A stretch of DNA of 64,000 bases from CAILDB01 sp049695975 (GTDB lineage Bacteria > Patescibacteriota > Minisyncoccia > Phycocordibacterales > GWA1-40-21), in the NCBI GenBank assembly GCA_049695975.1, contig JBAVTE010000012.1, positions 62,001 to 126,000 on the forward strand, given 5' to 3'. The notes below the pieces were generated by a model. The model had not been told where the DNA came from, did no database searches, and saw nothing but the letters and a program-made list of their open reading frames with translations. Shown here one piece after another: positions 58,178-64,000 of this stretch (its first letter is position 1; every line of letters begins with the position of its first letter). A program made the position numbers and the translations under genes.

Positions 58178-58309
58178 ACAAGGGTATTTTGGTGCAATAG
58201 GGGAAGTTTATAACCTGTTTATTGTCTGAGTGTTGTAAAATAAGGGTATTTTCGACATTGAAAATATGGCTTAAAATAAGGATATATTTAATCTCAAATA
58301 AAGGTATTG
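58178..58309 (+). repeat. four short AAGGGTATT-like direct repeats
   Basis: ACAAGGGTATTTT (58178), ATAAGGGTATTTT (58240), ATAAGGATATATT (58276) and ATAAAGGTATTGA (58298) occur in the HU-rny spacer, which otherwise holds no gene. Spacing is irregular (about 62, 36 and 22 nt). They are possible protein-binding sites. Confidence 0.35.
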
Positions 58310-58345
58310 ATTAATATAATTAGACGTGTAATAGTTTGGGTATGA

Positions 58346-58382
58346 AAAACCGACAGTTTCGTCTGGCGAAACTGTCGGTTTT
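58346..58382. terminator. terminator after rny
   Basis: AAAACCGACAGTTTCG-TCTGG-CGAAACTGTCGGTTTT with 16-bp perfect arms, just beyond the rny stop. Confidence 0.8.
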
Positions 58383-58394
58383 CTTTCTTTTTTA

Positions 58395-59924
58395 TTATCT
58401 AGCGTATTCTATCACCCTTGCTTCTCTTATGAGAGTAACTTTTATTTCACCCGGATATTTGAGCTCATTTTCTACTTTGTCGGCGATGTCTCGGGCGAGT
58501 TTAAGAGCGTCAAAATCAGAGATTTCTTCTGGTCTCACAAACACTCTGATTTCTCTACCAGCTTGCAATGCGTATGATTTTTCCACACCCTTGAACGAAT
58601 TGGCGATTGCTTCAAGCTCTTCAAGTCTTTTAATATAATTTTCTATACTATCGCTTCTTGCTCCTGGTCTTCCACCAGAAATTGCATCAGCAACTTGTAC
58701 GATTACTGCCTCTGGACTTTCATAGGGGTATTCTTCATGGTGCGATTGCATAGCTTTTATGATTTCTTCATTTGCTCCAAATTTTTGAAGAATTCTTTTC
58801 CCTATTTCTACATGAGTACCAACCACTTCGTGGTCTACTGCTTTACCTATATCGTGTACAAGTGCTGCTGCTTTTGCTATAGCAACATTTGCACCTACTT
58901 CTGTAGCTATCATTCCTGAAATGTGGGACATCTCTATGGAGTGTTGCAAAACATTTTGTCCGTAACTTGTTCTGAAGTATAATCTTCCTAGAATTAAAAT
59001 AATCCTAGGATCAAGGTTAATCACTCCACATTCATATGCAGCTTGTTCACCTTTTTCTTTAATAATCTTATTTATATCTTGCTGAGCTTTTTCTACAATT
59101 TTTTCTATCTTAGCTGGTTGAATTCTACCATCTAGGAGTAGGTTTTCAAGTGCTACTCTTGCGACCTGTCTTCGGATAGGATCAAAGGATGAAATAGTGA
59201 TAACTCCAGGATTGTCATCTACAATGACCTCTACGCCCGTGACTCTTTCAAAAGCTTTGATATTTTTACCTTCTTTTCCGATAATTTTACCTTTCATGTC
59301 ATCTGAAGGAATACTGACTATGGTGGACATAATATCTGGTGCAACGGAAGAGGAAAGTCTCTGAATGGAAGTGATGAGGATTTCTTTTGCTCTGTGGTCG
59401 AGTCTTTCTTCTCCATTTTCATTGAGCTTCTTCATCCTTGTCATAATGTCTTCTTCAAACTTTTTCTCTGCAATGACAATGACTTTTTCTTTGGCTTCTT
59501 CTAGAGTAAGTTTTGCGATTTTTTGGAGTTCTTCACCTTTTTCTATCTCCATTTTGTCAACTCTTTCCTTTATTTCTTTTATTTCAATGACTTTTTGTTT
59601 GAGATTTTCAACTTCGCTGTCGATATCTCCTTGTCTTTGATCAAGAAGTGTTTCTTTTTTTATTAATCTCTCTTCTGTTTGTAATAATTTGTCTTCTTTT
59701 TCTTTTGCGTCTTTTTTTGCTTCTTTTATAATATCTACAGATTTTGACTCAGCTTCTAAGATGATTTTTTTAGCCCCTTCTTCTGCTTTTACCATCAAGC
59801 TTCGGACTTCAAGTTCAACAGAACCCTTTTTTCCTAAAGATATGACTATACGTAAAAAATATCCAATCGCAATACCCAAAAGGCCTGCGACAGATACTAA
59901 CAGGAATACTATTTTTAATGACAT
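58395..59924 (-). CDS. rny: ribonuclease Y
   Basis: RNase Y is a membrane-anchored endoribonuclease that starts mRNA decay. One N-terminal membrane span (about residues 4-24), a long coiled coil (about 30-190), a KH domain (SDDMKGKIIGKEGKNIKAFE, GKEG loop about 209-212) and an HD domain with AALVHDIGKAVDHE (catalytic His-Asp about 350) are visible. Length 509 is normal. With PNPase and the NYN protein nearby it makes this part of the window rich in RNA-decay genes. Confidence 0.96.
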   Translation of the reverse strand: MSLKIVFLLVSVAGLLGIAIGYFLRIVISLGKKGSVELEVRSLMVKAEEGAKKIILEAESKSVDIIKEAKKDAKEKEDKLLQTEERLIKKETLLDQRQGDIDSEVENLKQKVIEIKEIKERVDKMEIEKGEELQKIAKLTLEEAKEKVIVIAEKKFEEDIMTRMKKLNENGEERLDHRAKEILITSIQRLSSSVAPDIMSTIVSIPSDDMKGKIIGKEGKNIKAFERVTGVEVIVDDNPGVITISSFDPIRRQVARVALENLLLDGRIQPAKIEKIVEKAQQDINKIIKEKGEQAAYECGVINLDPRIILILGRLYFRTSYGQNVLQHSIEMSHISGMIATEVGANVAIAKAAALVHDIGKAVDHEVVGTHVEIGKRILQKFGANEEIIKAMQSHHEEYPYESPEAVIVQVADAISGGRPGARSDSIENYIKRLEELEAIANSFKGVEKSYALQAGREIRVFVRPEEISDFDALKLARDIADKVENELKYPGEIKVTLIREARVIEYAR

Positions 59925-60246
59925 AATGCTAAAAGATTTCGCTTTAGCTTATTCCGAAAAGTGAGGAACAAAGTGAGAAATCCCTATCTATCATTTTGTC
60001 CGAACGAAGACGAAATATAAAGGTTGAATACCCTGGGGTAGAAACCGCTTTTATTTCAACTGGTCCTATGTTTGTTTTTGAGTTCTAGGTTTTGGAAACA
60101 TACTTCTTTTGTGGAAATTCTGCAATAAACGAAATCTATAAATTAAAATTGATAACAGATTAATAGTATCTTATTTTTAGGTAAATGTCTACCGAAATAT
60201 AGTAAAAGTTGAAATATGCTTTATCCTATGGTATATGTAACGTATT
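59925..60246. other. spacer between divergent rny and thrH
   Basis: It contains a small nested hairpin GTTGAA-TACCC-TGG-GGTA...TTCAAC (60020-60062). It ends with a thrH promoter: TTGAAA (60209-60214), 17 nt, TATATG (60232-60237), 9 nt before the ATG, again implying a leaderless message. I see no gene. Confidence 0.45.
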
Positions 60247-60852
60247 ATGAAAATTATTTGTATGGATCTTGAAGGGGTGTTGATACCGGAGTTCTGGGAG
60301 GAGTTTGCGATTGTTACTGGAATAAAAGAGTTTGCTTTGACTACTAGAGATATATCGGACTATAAAACTCTTATGGAGATGAGAATTGATCTTTTAGAAA
60401 AAAATAAATATAACATACAAAAAATAAAAGAAGTTGTTTCAAAAATGAAGCCGTTTCCGGGCGCTCCTGAATTTATAAAATGGATAAGAGAAACTGGGGA
60501 GGCACAGCCTATCATACTTACAGGAAGTTTCTACGACTATATAATGCCCCTTATCGGAAAACTTGGATTTCCTCTTACTTTTGCAAATAAGCTAGAAATA
60601 AATAAAAAGGGCGAGGTAGTGGGGTATAAACTCAGAGAAAAAGACGGCAAAATAGAAATGGTACAGCGGTTGCAACAGGCAGGATATTTTGTCATAGCGA
60701 TAGGGGACAGTTTTAATGATTTAAAAATGCTAAAGGGTGCCGATAAGGGAATACTTTTCAGGGCATCGCCCAAACTTCTTGAACAAGAAAAAGACATTGA
60801 AGTGACGAATTCTTATGAGGAATTAATGAAGATTATTACAAAGATACTTTAG
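60247..60852 (+). CDS. thrH: ThrH-like HAD phosphatase (phosphoserine phosphatase/homoserine kinase family)
   Basis: This 201-residue HAD-superfamily enzyme has motif I CMDLEGVLIPEFWEEFA (nucleophile Asp7), motif II LTGSFYD and motif III/IV AIGDSFNDLKML (about 154-165). The sequence follows Pseudomonas ThrH throughout (LEGVL.PE.W..FA, TTRDI.DY..LM, HKLEI/NKLEI, VVGY.LR). ThrH can dephosphorylate phosphoserine and transfer the phosphate to homoserine. No Ser/Thr pathway genes are adjacent, so the substrate in this organism is open. Confidence 0.9.
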   Translation: MKIICMDLEGVLIPEFWEEFAIVTGIKEFALTTRDISDYKTLMEMRIDLLEKNKYNIQKIKEVVSKMKPFPGAPEFIKWIRETGEAQPIILTGSFYDYIMPLIGKLGFPLTFANKLEINKKGEVVGYKLREKDGKIEMVQRLQQAGYFVIAIGDSFNDLKMLKGADKGILFRASPKLLEQEKDIEVTNSYEELMKIITKIL

Positions 60853-60856
60853 TGAA

Positions 60857-60997
60857 AAAAAAGACCGAGAAAACTTATAACAAAACGCTTTTGTCCGTCA
60901 CGAAAATTTTTTACTAAAAATCTTCTCTGTCCGTCGCCAGTCGCAACTTCCAAGGACGTTCGAAAGCGTTTTGTTATAAGTTTTCTCGGTCTTTTTT
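60857..60997. terminator. 35-bp perfect-stem hairpin between convergent genes (apical-module family)
   Basis: Arms 60857-60891 and 60963-60997 are perfect over 35 bp (core GACCGAGAAAACTTATAAC). The apex is TCCGTCACGAAAATTTTTT, an A/T hairpin, then GTCCGTCGCCAGTCGCAAC and TTCCAAGGACGTTC. It matches the copy at 41781-41910 (reverse). The 3' arm overlaps the clpP stop codon. Confidence 0.8.
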
Positions 60998-61568
60998 AAA
61001 TCACCTTATCAATAATTCCGTATTTTTTGGCTTCTTCGGCGGACATATAGTAGTCGCGGTCGGCGTCTTTTTCTATTTGGGCTACGGGCTTCCCGGTATT
61101 ATCTGCCATTATTTTGTTTAATTTGGCTTTTAATTTTACAATTTGTTTTGCAGTGATTTCAATATCGGTGGCTTGTCCTTGTGCACCACCCATTGGCTGG
61201 TGGATCATTATTTCAGAGTTTGGTAGAGAAAATCTCTTTCCTTTTTTACCAGCTGAGAGTAAAAGTGCTGCTGCTGATGCTGCCATACCTACGCAAACAG
61301 TAGAAACATCATTTTTTACATGGTGCATTGTGTCTAGAATTGCAAGAGCTGCGGAAACTGATCCCCCAGGAGAATTTATATAAAGCTGAATATCTTTTTT
61401 GGAATTTTCAAATTGCAAGAAGAGAAGCTGTGCAATTACAATATTTGCAGTTTCATCATCTATTGGACCACCGAGAAAAATAATATTTTCTTTTAGAAGC
61501 CTCGAATAAATATCAAAAGCTCTTTCGCCAAACTGACTTTTTTCTATGACTGTGGGTATTAAATTCAT
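60996..61568 (-). CDS. clpP: ATP-dependent Clp protease proteolytic subunit
   Basis: ClpP is the serine protease barrel that degrades substrates fed by ClpX or ClpC. The catalytic triad is visible: Ser98 in GMAASAAALLL, His123 in MIHQPMGG, Asp172 in DADRDYYMS. It starts MNLIPTVIEKSQFGERAFDI with the usual N-terminus; the frame extends upstream to 61655, but that part is not family sequence and overlaps a terminator. Length 190 is standard. Confidence 0.96.
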   Translation of the reverse strand: MNLIPTVIEKSQFGERAFDIYSRLLKENIIFLGGPIDDETANIVIAQLLFLQFENSKKDIQLYINSPGGSVSAALAILDTMHHVKNDVSTVCVGMAASAAALLLSAGKKGKRFSLPNSEIMIHQPMGGAQGQATDIEITAKQIVKLKAKLNKIMADNTGKPVAQIEKDADRDYYMSAEEAKKYGIIDKVI

Positions 61569-61629
61569 ACTTATAGAATATAACAATGTTATATTAAAAT
61601 CAAATTTTCGTAATTCAAAGTTAAATGAA

Positions 61630-61664
61630 AAGGCGCTCTTGTGTTTGAAACACAAGAGCGCCTT
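61630..61664 (-). terminator. terminator between the protease gene and clpP
   Basis: AAGGCGCTCTTGTG and CACAAGAGCGCCTT (14-bp arms, loop TTTGAAA) with T-run on the minus strand, directly after the 61674-62444 gene. Confidence 0.8.
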
Positions 61665-61673
61665 GATTTGACT

Positions 61674-62444
61674 TCAATGACTTTTATTTGGAATAGGGCC
61701 GTAGAGCATTGAAAGCTCGTTGGTCGTTCCAAACATATTTGTGAAAGGTTGGGGATATCCATCCATATTTCCTGAATAATTCGAACAAAGGACATACAGA
61801 TTTTCTTCCTGGTCTATGAAACCAGTTCCACTTTCACCGCAAATCGAGGTGTACTCGATCACGAACATCTTTACTGACTTGTTATTACTGAGGACGATCA
61901 TTCCAACTACTGGAAAAGTTTTTCCAGTGATTAGGGAAGTAAGTCTTTTTCCTAATTGATCTCGGCTGTAGCTTATTACTGACATTTTGTTAGTCAACAA
62001 ATTTTCCGAGAAGCAGTCTATTACTTTTAAACTACCGCATCTTAGGATAGTGACATCCGGCCCTTTGTTTTTCTGACGAACAATATCAGAACCATTTTTT
62101 AGAACCCTCTCAATCGGGAAAGTCCAGAATGGTTCATAAGGGCGAAGTGGGCGATATACAAAAACTTGCTTGCCCATTGTCTTATCAAAAAGATGCTCAG
62201 CTGTAACTATATTATTCTGACCATTTTCGACATAAAGTGAGCCAGTTCCAGCTAGCGAACCGGTTTTTCCAAAATCTAAAGAACGGTAGATGAATACGGG
62301 TGAGTATTTGCAACCCACAGCGTTTGTCGTAATCCTGCTCTGAATGATTTTTTCATTAATGGCATAATTGATAGGTTCGCTCTTTTCAGCAAACAAATTT
62401 CCGGCTATTGTTGATAGCCCAATCGCAATAAGAATAATCCTCAT
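61674..62444 (-). CDS. secreted trypsin-like serine protease
   Basis: This 256-residue protein has a signal peptide (about 1-19, ending LFAEKS). The chymotrypsin-fold triad is recognisable: His84 in NIVTAEHLFD, Asp130 in GPDVTILRCG, Ser205 in CGESGTGFID (GxSGxG). Four Cys (45, 136, 144, 202) could form disulfides outside the membrane. It is not a Deg/HtrA protein, as there is no PDZ domain. It stands alone with its own terminator and is divergent from rsmE. The triad order and spacing are convincing; substrate unknown. Confidence 0.82.
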   Translation of the reverse strand: MRIILIAIGLSTIAGNLFAEKSEPINYAINEKIIQSRITTNAVGCKYSPVFIYRSLDFGKTGSLAGTGSLYVENGQNNIVTAEHLFDKTMGKQVFVYRPLRPYEPFWTFPIERVLKNGSDIVRQKNKGPDVTILRCGSLKVIDCFSENLLTNKMSVISYSRDQLGKRLTSLITGKTFPVVGMIVLSNNKSVKMFVIEYTSICGESGTGFIDQEENLYVLCSNYSGNMDGYPQPFTNMFGTTNELSMLYGPIPNKSH

Positions 62445-62554
62445 TATAATCTCCTTTTTGTTATTTAAAAAATCTATCTTTAGATATTAAAACATAAAAT
62501 TAAATATAAATCAACCATATTCTCAAAACTTGAATATTTCTAGCATTTTTGTGC

Positions 62555-62649
62555 TATACTTTTTTCATTCCAGCGAGCGAGGAGCATGTATGAGTGTATT
62601 CACTCATATAGTGTCCGAGTGAAGAAGGAACATAAGAATATTAACTTTT
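62555..62649 (+). promoter_or_regulatory. rsmE promoter and hairpin-bearing leader
   Basis: TTGAAT (62530-62535), 19 nt and TATACT (62555-62560) are followed by a leader of about 80 nt with GCGAGCGAGGAGC and the hairpin ATGAGTG-TATT-CACTCAT, then a purine-rich GAAGAAGGAAC about 20 nt before the ATG. It has no recognised riboswitch class. Confidence 0.35.
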
Positions 62650-63360
62650 ATGAAACTACAGAGGTTTTTTGTGAAGGAAAATTTAAGTGATTTGCAGATT
62701 AATGATGATTTTTCTGTTACCGATGAAGAACTTTCAAATCAACTTCGTAGAGTTTTTCGGTTTCGTGGAGGGGAAGTGCTAGAGCTTTTTGACGGAAGTG
62801 ATTTTGATTTTGATTCAGAAGTTTTGAGTTTTGAAAAAGATAAAGTGAATTTTAAACTTATTTCAAAAAATAAAAATGAAAATATTTCGAAAGTTGAACT
62901 GCATTTATTTCAATCAATTATAAAAAAAGATAATTTTGAGTGGATAATAGAGAAGTGTACAGAACTTGGGGTGCATGCATTTCACCCAGTTATTTCTGAA
63001 AGGAGTGAAAAAAAAGATTTGAATTTGCAAAGATTAAACAAAATTGCAAAAGAAGCTAGTGAACAATCGGGAAGAAGGGAAGTACCGGAAATTTTTGCGC
63101 CGGCCAAACTTTTTGATGCAATCAAAAGCTTTGATGGTACACTTTTGTCTTTTGACCTAAATGCTCCAAGTGTCGGCACAAAAATTTCCGGTCTCAAAAA
63201 TCTCAAAAAAATCGCCATATTTATTGGTCCTGAAGGCGGTTGGACTGAAAGAGATCTGCGAGTTTTGAAAGATGCTGGAGGTGAAATTGTTTCTCTCGGT
63301 AAACAAGTTTTGCGTGCAGAAACAGCATCTATTGTCGCATCTACTTTCTTTTTAATTTAA
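62650..63360 (+). CDS. rsmE: 16S rRNA m3U1498 methyltransferase RsmE
   Basis: This SPOUT-class methyltransferase modifies U1498 of 16S rRNA. An N-terminal PUA-like domain opens MKLQRFFVKENLSDLQI and ends around residue 70. The SPOUT domain carries KKDNFEWIIEKCTELGVHAF, EQSGRREVPEI and the knot signature IFIGPEGGWTERDL...LGKQVLRAETAS (about 190-230). Length 236 is normal. The next gene (holA-like) begins 4 nt after its stop. Confidence 0.95.
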   Translation: MKLQRFFVKENLSDLQINDDFSVTDEELSNQLRRVFRFRGGEVLELFDGSDFDFDSEVLSFEKDKVNFKLISKNKNENISKVELHLFQSIIKKDNFEWIIEKCTELGVHAFHPVISERSEKKDLNLQRLNKIAKEASEQSGRREVPEIFAPAKLFDAIKSFDGTLLSFDLNAPSVGTKISGLKNLKKIAIFIGPEGGWTERDLRVLKDAGGEIVSLGKQVLRAETASIVASTFFLI

Positions 63361-63364
63361 TAAT

Positions 63365-64000
63365 ATGATTTACTTTTTTTATGGAGAAGATATTGAAAAG
63401 TCAAAAGTAAATGCCGACAAAGTGGTCAGTAGTATTTTGACTAGGAAAAAAGATATTACACTCGTCAAAATTATCGGTGAAGAAATTTCTGAACAAAGAA
63501 TTTTTGAACTAGCACAAAGTCAAGCGCTTTTTGTAAACAAATATATTGTTTTTCTCTATCGTGTTTTAGATAATGTTGAAAATAAAAAGGCCATTCTTTC
63601 TGCTCTCGAAGAAATGAAAGAAAGTGAAAATATTTTTGTGCTGTGTGATATTTTGACTTCTAAAAAGAAGACCGATCTAGAAATAATTAAAAAAATAGAA
63701 GAAAAATCAGAAAAATCAAAAGAGTTTCAAAAACCATTTAGAAAATTGAACAAAAAAGAAGAGCTCGCTCTCATAGGTGAAAAAATCGATTTTTTTGAAT
63801 TTGCAAATGCCTTGGGTGCAAGGAAAAGAAAAGAGCTTTGGGTACTTTTTCAAGATGCTTTAAATGAGTCTGTGCCGGCGGAAGAGATTCATGGAATATT
63901 TTTCTGGCAAATAAAAACAATGATCCTTGCAAAGAAGTGCAAGACGGCAAATGAGGCCGGAATGAAGGACTTCCCATTTCAAAAATCAAAGCGTTATGCG
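63365..64000 (+). CDS. holA: DNA polymerase III delta subunit-like protein (partial, runs off the window)
   Basis: An open frame of 212 codons continues past the window end. It begins MIYFFYGEDIEKSKVNADKV, the typical HolA/delta opening (ly+GeD......). It continues with EQRIFELAQSQALFVNKYIV (like the delta L.t.slFg.krlv segment), VFLYRVLDNVE, FVLCDILTSKKKTDL and IHGIFFWQIKTMILAK (like the delta il..i..qlR.L). HolA opens the clamp in the clamp loader. The match is by pattern and the C-terminus is missing. Confidence 0.7.
   Translation, partial: MIYFFYGEDIEKSKVNADKVVSSILTRKKDITLVKIIGEEISEQRIFELAQSQALFVNKYIVFLYRVLDNVENKKAILSALEEMKESENIFVLCDILTSKKKTDLEIIKKIEEKSEKSKEFQKPFRKLNKKEELALIGEKIDFFEFANALGARKRKELWVLFQDALNESVPAEEIHGIFFWQIKTMILAKKCKTANEAGMKDFPFQKSKRYA

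Noticed and set aside
61569..61655. Upstream start for ClpP
   Set aside because: Overlaps the preceding terminator; the ATG at 61568 gives the standard N-terminus.
1..64000. CRISPR array or cas genes
   Set aside because: No regularly spaced direct repeats with unique spacers and no Cas-like protein were seen.
1..64000. Recoded TGA as in Gracilibacteria/Absconditabacteria
   Set aside because: TGA ends intact genes such as rsmA and the RAYT gene, and no gene needs TGA read-through.

Overview
The window is AT-rich, uses the standard genetic code (TGA is a stop, for example at the ends of rsmA and the REP-associated transposase gene), and is densely packed with short genes. Trigger factor has no PPIase domain, YebC is short, RnpA is degenerate, and there are many small acidic or single-membrane-span proteins. 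PilB and type IV secretion-like genes are present, and no amino-acid or cofactor biosynthesis operon is seen. Together this suggests a Candidate Phyla Radiation bacterium, most likely Parcubacteria (Nomurabacteria-like). That placement is an inference from gene content; no taxonomic marker was compared.

Layout. 1-9.9 kb: trigger factor, DNA polymerase I, TsaE and a lipoprotein on the minus strand, then pilB, ruvB, yebC and ruvC on the plus strand, with a candidate structured RNA between pilB and ruvB. 10-14.4 kb: tyrS and a class A penicillin-binding protein, divergent. 14.4-19.4 kb: the replication-origin neighbourhood, with a DciA-like gene, dnaN and dnaA on the minus strand and rpmH-rnpA-yidC-khpB on the plus strand, with DnaA boxes on both sides of dnaA. 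19.5-31.6 kb: one long minus-strand operon for a type IV secretion-like envelope apparatus (VirB2-like, split VirB4, PrgI/VirB3-like, VirB6-like and accessory secreted proteins). 31.6-36.8 kb: two large secreted proteins with Ig/PKD-like repeats, a peptidoglycan-binding domain and a putative glycosidase-like domain. 36.8-45.5 kb: a REP-associated tyrosine transposase with REP palindromes, rsmA, uvrD, a LysM/M23 endopeptidase, comM, a DksA-like gene and cca. 45.5-47.7 kb: two tRNA genes, yraN and a divergent pair of apparent non-coding RNA genes. 47.7-64 kb: xthA, a Xer recombinase, rpsO, a NYN nuclease, pnp, two more tRNAs, nadK, a soluble two-component pair, HU, RNase Y, thrH, clpP, a secreted serine protease, rsmE and the start of a holA-like gene.

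Two RNA-level systems stand out. First, pnp (PNPase) and the HU gene share a leader of about 130 nt. A 14-bp stem in it pairs an upstream copy of ATCCCGTTAGAGAT with the sequence covering the start codon; a shorter relative precedes the NYN-nuclease gene. The same pairing, the inner hairpins and 36 identical bases up to the ATG recur at two unrelated genes. This looks like a small post-transcriptional regulon of RNA-decay and nucleoid genes. Second, many intergenic regions, mostly between convergent genes, hold very long hairpins (up to 35 perfect base pairs). Several carry a related apical module, an A/T hairpin next to a GC-rich segment resembling CCAGTCGCGACTCCCAA. They look like dispersed bidirectional terminators or a mobile hairpin family. 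One of them (10351-10580) appears to have received a nested 139-bp insertion with a 7-bp duplication.

Also notable are promoters whose -10 boxes lie 5-10 nt before the ATG (apparently leaderless mRNAs), REP palindromes that form the C-terminal codons of two convergent genes, palindromic insertions in the vestigial exonuclease region of PolA, and a 26-bp direct repeat of a tRNA-Pro 3' end.
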